Origin: Paenibacillus sp. FSL K6-1330 | Lineage (GTDB): Bacteria > Bacillota > Bacilli > Paenibacillales > Paenibacillaceae | Reading direction: 5' to 3' | Assembly: GCF_037976825.1 (NCBI RefSeq) | Contig: NZ_CP150269.1 | Location: 1,779,501-1,843,500, forward strand | Length of the DNA: 64,000 bases | Made by a program: the position numbers and the translations under genes | Part shown: positions 1-9,456 of the stretch, one piece after another | How positions within the stretch are numbered: the first letter of the stretch is position 1 | How the letters are laid out: each line of letters starts with the position of its first letter | Notes under the pieces: generated by a model | Told to the model about the DNA's origin: nothing | What the model saw: the letters and a program-made list of their open reading frames with translations, nothing else | Database searches by the model: none

Positions 1-5
1 GTGGA

Positions 6-875
6 ATGGCAAGAGTTGGCCCAAGACTGAATCAATCCAACACGCTGCTGATGATATCGAGCATTTATTCTTCCCTGACCAAGACGGAGAAAAAAGTGGC
101 TGATTACGTGAAAAGCTACCCTGAGGAAACCGTGCTCGCTACCGTAACGGATTTGTCTGAGAGGGCAGGGGTCGGCGAGACATCCGTCATTCGATTCTGC
201 CGCAAGCTGGGGTTTCGGGGATTTCATGAATTCAAGCTGTCTGTTGCACAGGATTTGGTGGATCGTCCTCCATCCGTAATGGATACCGCTATCGATGAGC
301 AGGATGACATGATGACGGTGGCCCGCAAGCTGACGATGCAGCATGAAATTTTACTTAAGAATACGCTGGATCTGGTTAACGCCGACAATCTAAAGATGGC
401 GGTGGATAAGCTGCTGACCGCAAACAAAGTGTATGTCTATGGCGTGGGTTCTTCAGGCATAACCGCACTGGATTTGCATTATCAGCTGATGAGACTGGGG
501 CTTAATGTGGAAGCGCACCGGGATTCGCATATTATTGCCATGTCCGCTTCCTTGGTCAAGAAGGGCGATCTCGTATTCGCCATTTCCACTTCCGGCAGCA
601 CGCGTGACCTGGTGGATCCGGTGAAGGAAGCGAAGCAGAATGGAGCGGACGTCATCTGTTTGACCGGACATCTCCGTTCCCCGATTGTTACATACGCGGA
701 TACGGTTCTCCCTGTATCTTCCAGGGAAATGCCGACAGAGGGCGGAGCCCTGGCAACAAAGTTCATGCAGACGTATATGTTGAACATTCTTACAACGCTC
801 TTAACGATGAAAAAAGAGGATGCCTCGAAGTCGTTGGAGAAAACCGCGAGGTCCGTTGTGGATAAGCTGTATTAG
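6..875 (+). CDS. MurR/RpiR family transcriptional regulator
   Basis: A 289-residue regulator with the two-domain RpiR layout. The N-terminal helix-turn-helix (about residues 40-80) includes ATVTDLSERAGVGETSVIRF, and a sugar isomerase (SIS) domain follows (about residues 125-260) with VYGVGSSG and ISTSGSTRDL phosphosugar-binding loops. The family senses phosphosugars and controls sugar or amino-sugar catabolism. The downstream ROK sugar kinase, about 105 bp away on the same strand, is a plausible target or partner. The start lies at the window edge, so no ribosome site can be judged. The family call is firm; the ligand is unknown. Confidence 0.9.
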   Translation: MARVGPRLNQSNTLLMISSIYSSLTKTEKKVADYVKSYPEETVLATVTDLSERAGVGETSVIRFCRKLGFRGFHEFKLSVAQDLVDRPPSVMDTAIDEQDDMMTVARKLTMQHEILLKNTLDLVNADNLKMAVDKLLTANKVYVYGVGSSGITALDLHYQLMRLGLNVEAHRDSHIIAMSASLVKKGDLVFAISTSGSTRDLVDPVKEAKQNGADVICLTGHLRSPIVTYADTVLPVSSREMPTEGGALATKFMQTYMLNILTTLLTMKKEDASKSLEKTARSVVDKLY

Positions 876-980
876 TGAATCGATCCTTGGGAATCGATAC
901 ACTTCTGTTCATCTTCGGGCGGGGGCACGGGATGAATCGATCTTCCATTTTATTGATTACGAAGGGAGTGTTTACATACT

Positions 981-1934
981 ATGAGTTACGCGATCGGTGT
1001 TGATATTGGGGGGACGAAAGTCCAGTTTGCAGTCATTGATCGAGAAGGAAAGATCATAAACCGGCATCTGATGCCTACCGAGGCGAACAAAGGGCCGGAG
1101 CAGCTTATGAACAAAGTCCTGCTTGGCATCGACATGATGATGGAATCCGCCGGTTCAGAGGAAGCGGTGCAAGGTATCGGTATCGGCAGCGCAGGCCAAA
1201 TTGATTTTCGGGAAGGGACCGTTCTATACGCGGGAGATACGTTGCCAGGTTGGACGGGGATGGAGATTAAACGAAAGGTATCTGAACGTTACGATACCCG
1301 GGTGCATGTTGACAATGATGTTAATGTTATAGCCATTGCCGAGAAAATGTACGGCGTTGGCAAGGATTGTGATAACTTTGTGTGCCTTGCTCTTGGTACG
1401 GGGATTGGCGGTGCCGTTATCGAATCGGGGCGTCTTCTTCGAGGGGTCTTTGGCGGGGCAGCGGAGCTTGGCCATGTCAGTATTGACATCAACGGTCCTC
1501 GCTGCAGCTGCGGAAATAACGGCTGTATTGAGCTGTATGCTTCAGGCAGCGGCATTGCCAGATTAGGGCTTGAGATGCAGAAGAGTGAAAGCGCTTCATA
1601 TGATTGGGAACCTAATGCTCGGGATATTGTTAAGGCCTGGCACCGGGATGATCCGTCGGCCACGGAGGTGATGCGGGTTGTTATCCGAGCACTGGGAGCG
1701 GCTGTTGCCGGTTATATTCATGCATTTAATCCGGAGGTAGTGGTAATTGGCGGGGGAGTGGCGGAATCGGGTCCTCGTTTTTTGCAGGCGCTCGATCAGG
1801 AGGTCGATGTCCGGACTTCTTCGTATATGAGAAGCTGCTGCAGGATTATGCCTGCTAACTTTGGCAGTGATGCAGGTGTCATAGGCGCAGCTGCTCAAGT
1901 GTGGCATTACGGTAAGATGGATTCTATGTTGTAA
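981..1934 (+). CDS. ROK family sugar kinase (glucokinase-like)
   Basis: A 317-residue ROK kinase that probably phosphorylates glucose, N-acetylglucosamine or N-acetylmannosamine with ATP in the cytoplasm. Visible marks are the N-terminal phosphate loop DIGGTKVQFAV, the sugar and catalytic segment GTGIGGAVI with GAAELGHVSI, and the ROK zinc motif CSCGNNGCIE. No DNA-binding domain precedes the kinase, so it is an enzyme and not a ROK repressor. It follows the RpiR-type regulator, which suggests a small sugar-use unit. Substrate cannot be assigned from sequence alone. Confidence 0.9.
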   Translation: MSYAIGVDIGGTKVQFAVIDREGKIINRHLMPTEANKGPEQLMNKVLLGIDMMMESAGSEEAVQGIGIGSAGQIDFREGTVLYAGDTLPGWTGMEIKRKVSERYDTRVHVDNDVNVIAIAEKMYGVGKDCDNFVCLALGTGIGGAVIESGRLLRGVFGGAAELGHVSIDINGPRCSCGNNGCIELYASGSGIARLGLEMQKSESASYDWEPNARDIVKAWHRDDPSATEVMRVVIRALGAAVAGYIHAFNPEVVVIGGGVAESGPRFLQALDQEVDVRTSSYMRSCCRIMPANFGSDAGVIGAAAQVWHYGKMDSML

Positions 1935-2051
1935 GTAATATAGGAGAATTATTCCTTCAAAAATCAGGTAGAGGATTAGTGGTGTCTTGTCAGGCTTATG
2001 AGGGTGAACGAGGGTGTCAACTAAGGCAGTTTTGCATCGTCTTAAAAAAGC

Positions 2052-2090
2052 AATAAAAGGAGCCGCGCGTTTAGCCCGGCTCCTTTTATT
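2052..2090. terminator. Bidirectional Rho-independent terminator
   Basis: A perfect 14-bp inverted repeat (AATAAAAGGAGCCG / CGGCTCCTTTTATT) with an 11-base loop, A-rich on one side and T-rich on the other. It sits between the convergent ROK kinase and MalY-type genes and can serve both. Confidence 0.9.
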
Positions 2091-2105
2091 AATTGAGTTT
2101 GTTAC

Positions 2106-3287
2106 TTATGCTTTCCGCCATTCCTCGATCGCTTTATGTAGGCGAGACAACGCCTCCTGAACGGTGGCGCGTGTGCAGGCCAGGTTCATGCGCATGAAAC
2201 CTTCGCCTTCCTTGCCGAAGGCTGCTCCGCTGTTTAAACCAAGCTTCGCCTCATGAACCAGGAAGCGGTTTAACTCCTCGTGGGACATGCCCATCCCGCG
2301 GAAATCAATCCACAGCAGGTAAGTAGCTTCCGGGATAACCACCTTAAGCTCGGGCAGATGCTCCTGGGCGAAATTCGAAACCAGCTCCATGTTCTCGCGG
2401 ATATAAACCAGAAGTTCATCCAGCCATGGTCCGCCTTCACGGTAAGCGGCCTCGGTGGCGGCGGCACCCATCGGTGTAATGGAGCCAATGGCGTAACGGT
2501 TCAGTATTTTGCGGAACTTGCTGCGCAGCTGCGCATTCGAGATGATGATGTTCGCCGTATTCAGACCGGCGATATTAAACGTCTTGCTTGGTGCGGTGCA
2601 GATGATGGAACGCTCGGCAGCATCCTCGGACAGAGCGGCGAATGGCGTATGCGCACCAGATTCAAACACCAGATCTGCATGGATTTCATCGGATACAACA
2701 AGCACATCGTATTGCTGACAGAGGGAGGCCAGACGATCCAATTCCGTTCTGGTCCACACCCGGCCTACCGGGTTGTGCGGACTGCACAGAATGATCATTT
2801 TGACGTTGCCGGTAGAAAAACTCTTCTCCAAGTCCTCGAAATCCATCGAGTAATCTCCGTCCTCACTTCGAAGCAGCGGATTATGCACGAGCTCACGACC
2901 ATGGTCCTGAACGACGCTATAGAATGGCGGATAGACCGGCGTCTGGATGACAACTTGATCTCCCGGCTCGGTGAACGCATCCACGATAAGGCTGAGTGCC
3001 GGAACGACACCCGGACAGAATTGAATCCACTCCTGCTGAATACTCCAGTTGTGGCGTTTCTTCATCCAGTCGCAAATCGCTTCACGGTAAGAGTCGGACG
3101 GGAACGTATATCCGAATACACCATGCTCCACCCGTTGATGGAGCGCCTTTACAACGGCGGGTGGAGCGGCAAAATCCATGTCAGCCACCCACATCGGAAG
3201 CGCGTCGGGCACGCCGAAGATGGTGGGAACATTGTCCCACTTCTGACAGTCGGTACAGGTTCGGTCTATCGCAAGATCAAAATTCAT
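2106..3287 (-). CDS. MalY/PatB-type PLP-dependent C-S lyase / aminotransferase
   Basis: A 393-residue fold-type I PLP enzyme of the MalY/PatB group, which usually cleaves cystathionine or cysteine conjugates. The start is well placed after AGGAGG. Family features include the N-terminal VPTIFGVPDALPMWVADMDF, the pocket segment SPHNPVGRVW, the DEIHADL aspartate motif, and the PLP lysine segment APSKTFNIAGL. It lies 33 bp downstream of an AEC-type transporter on the same strand, so the two are probably co-transcribed. The reaction is inferred from the family; aminotransferase activity is the alternative. Confidence 0.88.
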   Translation of the reverse strand: MNFDLAIDRTCTDCQKWDNVPTIFGVPDALPMWVADMDFAAPPAVVKALHQRVEHGVFGYTFPSDSYREAICDWMKKRHNWSIQQEWIQFCPGVVPALSLIVDAFTEPGDQVVIQTPVYPPFYSVVQDHGRELVHNPLLRSEDGDYSMDFEDLEKSFSTGNVKMIILCSPHNPVGRVWTRTELDRLASLCQQYDVLVVSDEIHADLVFESGAHTPFAALSEDAAERSIICTAPSKTFNIAGLNTANIIISNAQLRSKFRKILNRYAIGSITPMGAAATEAAYREGGPWLDELLVYIRENMELVSNFAQEHLPELKVVIPEATYLLWIDFRGMGMSHEELNRFLVHEAKLGLNSGAAFGKEGEGFMRMNLACTRATVQEALSRLHKAIEEWRKA

Positions 3288-3320
3288 ATGTAAATTCCTC
3301 CTAGTAGAGATGAGTTAGCG

Positions 3321-4244
3321 CTAAGCTACAAATTTAGCTAATGTGATTAAGCCGGTAATCGTAATTACGTTTAGTATGGTCGATATAAGGACAGTTTGTG
3401 CAGCAAAATCCGGCTCATTCTGATATTCTTCCGCCAAGATGGATGAATTTACGCCAACCGGCATGCCTGAAGCAATGATGAGTGCTTGAGCCGGGATGCC
3501 CTTTAAGCCGAGCAGCAGCACGATCAGAATGCCGATGGCCGGCGCGACCAGGAGACGCAGCAGCACGCTGAGGTAGACATCGAGCCGGCGCAGGCGGAGC
3601 GGATATTTGATGATCTGTGCGCCGAGCGTCAGCAGGGCGATCGCCACCATGGACTGATCCGCATACATCAGCGGCTGTGAGATAAAGACCGGAAGCGGCA
3701 ACGCCAGGGCATGCAGCACTATGCCGATGACGAGGGCATAGGGAACGGGCATTTTCAGGAATCCGATGATGGCCTGTTTGTATAATCCTTCTGTCTTGGC
3801 CCCTTGAATGGAAATAACTCCGTACGTGAACGTAAGGAGGCTCTGAAAAGACATGATGAGCGCTTGCACCGAGCCGGCCATCGGATCACCCTTGAAGGCG
3901 AGATCATTGATCGGAAGGCCGTAGTTTCCCGAATTATCGAGCAGAAGGCTGTTGGTAAAAGCTGCTCTCATCCCCCGATTGAACTTGCGCTGCTTGGCAA
4001 CCAGCATGCTGATCAGGTAGAGGACGCCGATATAGAGCGCATAGAATAAGGCCACCATGCCCAGCAGCTGCGGTGACATTTTGGACTCGTACATACTCAT
4101 AAATACGGCTGCAGGCGTAATGTAGTAAAAGTTAATTTTAGCGAGTGTGTACAAATCGAGTTTAAAGGCATATTGCATAATAATGCCAAAGCCTATCAGG
4201 ACAAAGATGGGAAGTACCACTTCAAGTAAAATGTCGGCGATCAT
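3321..4244 (-). CDS. AEC family transporter (auxin efflux carrier-like permease)
   Basis: A 307-residue integral membrane protein with about ten hydrophobic segments and the two-half AEC arrangement, including LLLDNSGNYGLPINDLAF near the middle and ASGMPVGVNSSILAEEYQ in the C-terminal half. Members carry out small organic anions or amino-acid-like compounds. It is the first gene of a probable unit with the MalY-type lyase, so a sulfur amino acid or related compound is a reasonable but unproven substrate. Confidence 0.87.
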   Translation of the reverse strand: MIADILLEVVLPIFVLIGFGIIMQYAFKLDLYTLAKINFYYITPAAVFMSMYESKMSPQLLGMVALFYALYIGVLYLISMLVAKQRKFNRGMRAAFTNSLLLDNSGNYGLPINDLAFKGDPMAGSVQALIMSFQSLLTFTYGVISIQGAKTEGLYKQAIIGFLKMPVPYALVIGIVLHALALPLPVFISQPLMYADQSMVAIALLTLGAQIIKYPLRLRRLDVYLSVLLRLLVAPAIGILIVLLLGLKGIPAQALIIASGMPVGVNSSILAEEYQNEPDFAAQTVLISTILNVITITGLITLAKFVA

Positions 4245-4414
4245 GCTGTTGTCATCTTCTTTCCATGAGTGTAGCTTAAGGTAAATATCTGGCTGTCGTA
4301 TGACGCCATGTCATTATATCATGACAAAGGATAGTTGACACTTGATTCCGTATGGAAAAAAGAACAATTGTCGCTGGTCAAAACCAATCGCTTTACACCT
4401 GGGCTGCACGCAAA

Positions 4415-4452
4415 AAGGGTGTTCCCTTGGCCGACGCCCAGGGAACACCCTT
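4415..4452 (-). terminator. Terminator of the SDR gene
   Basis: A 13-bp perfect stem (AAGGGTGTTCCCT / AGGGAACACCCTT). On the minus strand it is followed by a run of T, just past the stop of the short-chain dehydrogenase. Confidence 0.85.
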
Positions 4453-4490
4453 GGATGGTTATAGCAATAGTAGCGTCTGTTGACGCATCA

Positions 4491-5210
4491 TTATTGCGGG
4501 TTGGTTGTCCAAATTCCGGCGGTTTTGACAAATACACGCTGCGGCAGCTTCAGTGCAGCGAGCACAAGCTCAGCTACGTCTTCCGGCTGCAGCATCCGGT
4601 CCTCGTCCCCGATCTTCAGGCCGGCATTGACGGCAAGATCCGTGTTAACGGTGCTTGGGGTCAGAGCGGTTACGCGAATGTTGTGTTTGCGAACCTCCTG
4701 CAGCACGGCTTCGGTCAGTCCCATAACGGCAAATTTTGAAGCGTTATAGGCAGAGCCTGTGGCGAATCCACGCTCTCCGGCCGTAGAAGAGATGTTGATG
4801 ATATCACCCTTGTTATGCTCGATCATGCCCGGCAGTGCCGCGCGCGTCATGTAGTACGTTCCCATCAGGTTCACGTCGACGATACGTTTCCAGGCTTCAG
4901 GTTCCATCTCCAGCAGATTGCCGAATTGGGCAATGCCCGCATTGTTGATTAGAATGTCCACCGAGCCCAGCTCCATGTTTACCGCTGCAAAAGCAGCCTC
5001 TGCCTCGCTCTGTACGGAAACGTCGGCAACTGCGGCCACGGCTCTGACGCCATATTGTTCAGCAACCAGGGCGCTCAGCGGTTCCAGATCAGCTGCCGTA
5101 CGGGCGACAAGCCCGACGTGCACACCTTCCTTGGCAAGCGCGATCGCCAGGGCGCGTCCAATCCCTTTACCTGCACCCGTGATGAGGGCTGTTTTATTTT
5201 TCAGGCTCAT
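4491..5210 (-). CDS. Short-chain dehydrogenase/reductase (FabG-like 3-ketoacyl reductase)
   Basis: A 239-residue classical SDR that should use NAD(P)H. It has the cofactor motif ITGAGKGIG, the NNAG structural motif, the catalytic Ser in INISSTAGERG and the YNASK Tyr/Lys pair. I chose the ATG at 5210 over the upstream GTG because GGAG lies 9 nt before it but only 3 nt before the GTG. The family covers sugar, alcohol and ketoacyl reduction, so the FabG-like label describes sequence type only. It is monocistronic and divergent from the large methyltransferase. Confidence 0.88.
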   Translation of the reverse strand: MSLKNKTALITGAGKGIGRALAIALAKEGVHVGLVARTAADLEPLSALVAEQYGVRAVAAVADVSVQSEAEAAFAAVNMELGSVDILINNAGIAQFGNLLEMEPEAWKRIVDVNLMGTYYMTRAALPGMIEHNKGDIINISSTAGERGFATGSAYNASKFAVMGLTEAVLQEVRKHNIRVTALTPSTVNTDLAVNAGLKIGDEDRMLQPEDVAELVLAALKLPQRVFVKTAGIWTTNPQ

Positions 5211-5313
5211 GTACACTCACTCCTTCACATCAATAAAAAAATATGGTTTCGTTGACCAGTATACCCTGTAGCATCGGCTATTACCAAATGCTTGCGATCC
5301 ATCGACAGGAATT

Positions 5314-5322
5314 TGTTATAAT
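5314..5322 (+). promoter_or_regulatory. Extended -10 promoter element for the methyltransferase gene
   Basis: TGTTATAAT (TG plus one base plus a perfect TATAAT) lies about 60 bp before the methyltransferase start, in the divergent gap with the SDR gene. The -35 region is weak, as is common with extended -10 promoters. Confidence 0.55.
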
Positions 5323-5382
5323 CGTAGCAGCGAAAAAACATAACCGTGTTCATTATTATTTCAGGAAGTGGAGGAACAACCT

Positions 5383-7515
5383 ATGCTGCACGCGCTGGAC
5401 ATCATAACCGCTTTTCGGCAGGGGGATGAAGCGGCTGCCAAGAGGCATCCATGGTTAATGAAACTGGTATCGGCCGAAGAACGAATCGTGAATCTGGAAC
5501 GAATTACGTCCATCGGCCAATTATCCCATGCCAACCCCGTGCTGGATTATGTAGAACGCACCTTGAAGATACTGGATTCGCTCCCTGTCTCCTATTGGAT
5601 CAAAGAATTGCTGGAAGAAGTACTGGTATGGGCGGAAACGGCCAAGGGCGGAACCATGCGGGAACGCCTCCGCTGGCAGCAGTCGGGTATCAACTTGTTC
5701 CTTCATAATATCGGGTCCGCCCAGCTATACGAGAGACATATTCGGGACGGTAATGGGACCCTGCCTCCGCATGAAGAGATGGTACACACACTCATACTTA
5801 CCCATGGACTGCTTGGGCAACACATTCGGGGGGAAGTCGCTTTCGAGGAAAATTTGCCGCTGCATAAGCTTACGGAGGAAGGACGGCTGACCGCAGATGA
5901 GTTGATCCGGCTGCTAATCCCCTTGAATCACTGCATCATCGGTGGTGTATCGGAAGAGCTTTGGCATTCCGTTCAGGAAGAAATAACGCAGCTTATTCGC
6001 AATCTTGCCGAAGGGACCGTACCGGATCGATGGACTTATGAGGAGAGGCTGCACCGTCTCCGGTCCGTTTCGATTGCCCGGGGAGAAGACTTCGATAAGC
6101 AGCTTCAAGGGATTCGTGAGCAGTGTGATCTGTCAGCTGCCCTGCATGGATTTCAGGATATGACGCTCTGGTATGTGGAGGCTGCCCTGCAGGATTTCTC
6201 GTTGGAGGAGTTCATGAAGGTTCTTTTGCTTGCTCTCCATTCGGAGAAGCAGAGCCCGGCTCAGCAAGTTGCGGAGGGACAGCGAGATCAGCTGCTACCG
6301 GATTCGGTGAGTCACTTAAGCTTTGAGCCGCTGATGAATGATATGTATTACGATTATAAAGGCGTCAAGAAGCTGAACGTATATAAGAAGAGAATGATTG
6401 AGCAATATTTGCGCCAAACGGATTGGACGGCTTGCCTTCACGGGCCGGTGATGGCCAACCCGCATCTGAGCCATCGAATCGAACGGAAGCCGGAGCTTCC
6501 GGATACGGTATTCTTTACCTTCGAATTCTCGCAAGCGGCCGAGAAATTAATTGAATTTTGCATCGAAGCGGAGAAGTCGCCGCTCTATGAGAAAGCGGTT
6601 CTGCTCCTGTTCGACCTGTTTGGTCTGCGCCGGGACGCCTACGACAGGTTTCATAACGAAGAGAGTTATTTGAGCGATATGAACAGCACGGGAGATTACA
6701 AAAAAGTGATTCTGGATTATATTACGGGAACGGCGGTGCTGGATATCGGTCCCGGGGGCGGCGTGCTGCTTGACCTGATCGAGGAACGGCTGCCGCATGT
6801 GCGTCCGGTTGGGATTGATATCTCCTCGAACGTGATTGAAGCGCTGGAGAAACGCAAACGTTTGGAGCACAAAGCATGGGAAGTGATGAAGGGGGACGCG
6901 CTGAATCTCAGGGACTACGTGGAGCCGGGAAGTATCGATACGGTCATCTTCTCCTCGATCTTGCATGAGTTGTATTCTTATATTGAGATGGACGGAACCC
7001 GCTTCAATATGGCCACTGTAGAGGCCGCGCTGACAAGTGCCTACGAAGTACTCGCACCCGGTGGCCGCATCATTATCCGTGACGGGATTATGACCGAGCC
7101 CGGGGACATCTGGAGAAGGATTCGCTTCCTGGAAGCGGATGGGCTGGAATGGCTGACCCGGTATGCCTCCGATTTCAAGGGCCGGGTCATAACATATGAG
7201 CAGCTGTCCGAGACGGAAGTGCGCATGACTATAAACGATGCAATGGAGTTCCTGTATACCTATACTTGGGGCGCCGAGGCCTATGTGCATGAGGTGCAGG
7301 AGCAGTTTGGCTACTTTACGCCTACGCAGTATGCGGAATGTATACGCAGGACGCTAGGTCCCGAGGCGATCATAAGCGTGCAGCAGCATTATTTGCAGGA
7401 AGGATATGCCGAGGCATTGTCGGATCGCATCGAATTCATGGATGAAGATGGGAAGCCGGTGACGCTGCCTGACAGCACTTGCTTGTACGTCATCGAGAAG
7501 CAGGCCCATAGCTAG
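5383..7515 (+). CDS. Large class I SAM-dependent methyltransferase with long N-terminal region
   Basis: A 710-residue protein. The methyltransferase domain is in the C-terminal half: AVLDIGPGGGVLLDLIEE (about residues 450-467) is the SAM-binding glycine loop, followed by VGIDISSNVIEAL and an IFSSILHELYSY segment. The first 400 or so residues are soluble, mostly helical and not recognised. I prefer ATG 5383 because GGAGG lies 8 nt upstream; a GTG at 5368 would add five residues. Substrate is unknown. It stands alone, divergent from the SDR and convergent with the cyclophilin. Confidence 0.82.
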   Translation: MLHALDIITAFRQGDEAAAKRHPWLMKLVSAEERIVNLERITSIGQLSHANPVLDYVERTLKILDSLPVSYWIKELLEEVLVWAETAKGGTMRERLRWQQSGINLFLHNIGSAQLYERHIRDGNGTLPPHEEMVHTLILTHGLLGQHIRGEVAFEENLPLHKLTEEGRLTADELIRLLIPLNHCIIGGVSEELWHSVQEEITQLIRNLAEGTVPDRWTYEERLHRLRSVSIARGEDFDKQLQGIREQCDLSAALHGFQDMTLWYVEAALQDFSLEEFMKVLLLALHSEKQSPAQQVAEGQRDQLLPDSVSHLSFEPLMNDMYYDYKGVKKLNVYKKRMIEQYLRQTDWTACLHGPVMANPHLSHRIERKPELPDTVFFTFEFSQAAEKLIEFCIEAEKSPLYEKAVLLLFDLFGLRRDAYDRFHNEESYLSDMNSTGDYKKVILDYITGTAVLDIGPGGGVLLDLIEERLPHVRPVGIDISSNVIEALEKRKRLEHKAWEVMKGDALNLRDYVEPGSIDTVIFSSILHELYSYIEMDGTRFNMATVEAALTSAYEVLAPGGRIIIRDGIMTEPGDIWRRIRFLEADGLEWLTRYASDFKGRVITYEQLSETEVRMTINDAMEFLYTYTWGAEAYVHEVQEQFGYFTPTQYAECIRRTLGPEAIISVQQHYLQEGYAEALSDRIEFMDEDGKPVTLPDSTCLYVIEKQAHS

Positions 7516-7547
7516 AAGAGACAATGACAGGCTGTACTGAAAAAAGA

Positions 7548-7578
7548 GGACCCGTACGCTCGTTTAGCGTACGGGTCC
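7548..7578. terminator. Terminator between convergent genes
   Basis: A perfect 13-bp inverted repeat (GGACCCGTACGCT / AGCGTACGGGTCC) with loop CGTTT lies after the methyltransferase, preceded by a run of A and followed by TTGTT. It can work in both directions. Confidence 0.85.
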
Positions 7579-7684
7579 TTGTTCGTTAGTTGTCGCTTAA
7601 TCTGCCATGGTCACTGTGTACACAAGTGGTCCGCAATGTGTTCCATTGCTAGAATTCGCGACGTAGTCCTAATCTGAAGAGATG

Positions 7685-8410
7685 CTATTCCTGCTTCTTG
7701 GGGTCCGGATAATCCTTGCCGAGCGTATCAACCGTCACTTTCTTCATGACGGGCACCTCAAGCGGCTTGTCCATCTGATCCCGCTCCAAGCCCACGATCT
7801 CCTCAGCCGTTTCCATCCCCTCAATCACCTTACCGAAGGATGCGTACTGTGCATCCAGGGAAGGAGCATCCGCAACCATGATAAAGAATTGCGATCCGGC
7901 GGAGTTTGGATCCTGTGCCCGGGCCATCGATAATACGCCAGTCGTATGCTTCAGGTCATTCTGAAAGCCGTTGGACGTAAATTCGCCGGGAATAGCGTAG
8001 CCCGGTCCCCCCGTTCCGTTACCGTCAGGGTCGCCTCCCTGAATCATGAAGCCGGGGATAACGCGGTGAAAGCCTGTCCCGTCGTAGAATCCTTGTTCCA
8101 CCAGGGAGATGAAATTGTTCACCGTATTCGGCGCAACCTCAGGATAAAGCTCAAGCTTTATCGTTTTGCCGTTTTCCATCTCAATCGTGACAATAGGATG
8201 GCTGGCGTTCGGGTCCGGCACATTCTGCTTAACCTCGGGCTCCTTCGGGGGTTCCGCTTCGGGTGCTGTTGCCCCGTTTGTCGAACCTGTTCCGCCGCCT
8301 GAGCCGCTTTCGGATCCCTTGTCATTCTGACCGCATGCCGTCATCACAAGCAGCAGCCCAAGGATGACGAATAGTGCGGGCATCCAGCGTGTTCTGCGTT
8401 TCAACATCAT
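7685..8410 (-). CDS. Cyclophilin-type peptidyl-prolyl isomerase, lipoprotein
   Basis: A 241-residue protein with an N-terminal lipoprotein signal: basic RRTR, a hydrophobic stretch, then VMTAC as lipobox with the modified Cys near residue 26. A Gly/Ser/Pro-rich linker leads to a complete cyclophilin domain (about residues 70-230) with FHRVIPGFMIQGGDP and SAGSQFFIMVA, the usual active-site segments. It should assist folding of exported proteins at the outer face of the membrane. It has a good AGGAGG site and is monocistronic. Confidence 0.92.
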   Translation of the reverse strand: MMLKRRTRWMPALFVILGLLLVMTACGQNDKGSESGSGGGTGSTNGATAPEAEPPKEPEVKQNVPDPNASHPIVTIEMENGKTIKLELYPEVAPNTVNNFISLVEQGFYDGTGFHRVIPGFMIQGGDPDGNGTGGPGYAIPGEFTSNGFQNDLKHTTGVLSMARAQDPNSAGSQFFIMVADAPSLDAQYASFGKVIEGMETAEEIVGLERDQMDKPLEVPVMKKVTVDTLGKDYPDPKKQE

Positions 8411-8623
8411 TGATTCCTCCTGTGTTATTCCTTATCAAGCCTTAAGTATTTAATCTGTATCATATTTTATCACAGGTTGGACAAGTACTGAAAATCGAAA
8501 AAGATGAGTATACATATCTAAAGCTTCCATCGAAGAAATCTCACAGAAGATAGACCGCGTATAGAGGAAGTTTTCCTTGCGATGATCGAGTCGGTTCAGT
8601 TTCTCGTTCTATTTTCAATAAAT

Positions 8624-8655
8624 AAGCCTCCGGACTTGTAGCAAGTCTGGAAGCT
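8624..8655 (-). terminator. Terminator of the unrecognised 8.7-9.1 kb gene
   Basis: An imperfect stem (AAGCCTCCGGACTTG / CAAGTCTGGAAGCTT) with loop TAG. On the minus strand it is followed by a T-rich stretch (TTATTTATT). Confidence 0.65.
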
Positions 8656-8682
8656 TAAGGGAAGGAAAACTTTGAACTGTCT

Positions 8683-9087
8683 CTACTTCGCCGGAAATAT
8701 GCCCTCCACTTTGTTTAGAGGGAGCAGAATCCGGGAACGGTTCTTATCCTTGGCAAGCAATTCAATAAAATCGGCTCCGATTCTGACCAGACGGATCCGG
8801 TTAAAGGCACCGCGGGTAGGGAAGGTGGTCCGCACACCTACCAGCATCGTTTTGCCCGGCGGCTTGACATCAAATACCCGAACCGAGTTGAGACTGGACG
8901 GTATAAAGAGCTCGCCATGTACCTTGATGAAATTTTTCGGAAATACCCGCTGTAAACGTCCGGGTTCTAAACCGGTGTTCGGTGCGTTGACTTCAACCAG
9001 ATGACCGGTTAAAGAGGCCAGTCGCTGCTGGAGCGTGATTTTATGTCCGCAGGGATGGAGCGGCAATCCTTTCATATTCAGCATCAT
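8683..9087 (-). CDS. Unrecognised soluble protein, about 134 residues
   Basis: I do not recognise this protein. It starts MMLNMKGLPLHPCGH, has few hydrophobic stretches and no signal peptide, and ends in a basic, beta-rich half (RVFDVKPPGKTMLVGVRTTF, RIRLVRIGADFIELLAKD), which could be a small barrel. The start is uncertain. ATG 9087 sits right after GGAAGG, while a reading frame open to 9213 would add 42 residues of poor complexity and would begin 14 bp after the small gene upstream. Either way the two minus-strand genes may share a transcript. Confidence 0.6.
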   Translation of the reverse strand: MMLNMKGLPLHPCGHKITLQQRLASLTGHLVEVNAPNTGLEPGRLQRVFPKNFIKVHGELFIPSSLNSVRVFDVKPPGKTMLVGVRTTFPTRGAFNRIRLVRIGADFIELLAKDKNRSRILLPLNKVEGIFPAK

Positions 9088-9227
9088 CCTTCCAGGGTCG
9101 TATAGTGTAGTGTATGTTGGAAGGTATGACATGGGTGAACGTAGAGGTTCACATTTCCGGCGTGAAGGATCAGGAAGATGAAGAGTTTCCGCGGTTGCTC
9201 GTTTCACTGCCATCCGGCTTCTCGTGT

Positions 9228-9347
9228 TTAATGCTGCCTTGGTATCGGGATACTGTCCGGATATGAATCCTCGACAAACAGACCAAAATCCTTATCAATA
9301 TCGCGTTCGGTCACTAAACGTTGATTCTCGTCAGAATGCTTCTTCAT
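9228..9347 (-). CDS. Small acidic protein, 39 residues, unrecognised
   Basis: A short open frame beginning MKKHSDENQRLVTERDID and ending IPIPRQH. It is polar and acidic with no membrane segment. The start is supported by AGGAGG 8 nt upstream. It lies directly upstream of, and on the same strand as, the unrecognised 134-residue gene. No function is proposed; the ribosome site is the main reason to accept it. Confidence 0.55.
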   Translation of the reverse strand: MKKHSDENQRLVTERDIDKDFGLFVEDSYPDSIPIPRQH

Positions 9348-9456
9348 CGGCGGTTCCTCCTAGTGAATCTAGTCTTTGAAATGGTTGGCTAGTATAAGAA
9401 CTGATAGCTCGACCCATACTGTTTTACTATAAAGATGTTGTATGGGAGGCATAGGC

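Noticed and set aside
2280..3293. Long open frame (337 codons) on the plus strand
   Set aside because: It lies wholly opposite the MalY-type gene, has no ribosome site and no domain-like sequence. The minus-strand protein is a clear family member.
6547..7290. Open frame of 247 codons on the minus strand
   Set aside because: Opposite the SAM-binding part of the methyltransferase; His/Arg-rich and without start signals.
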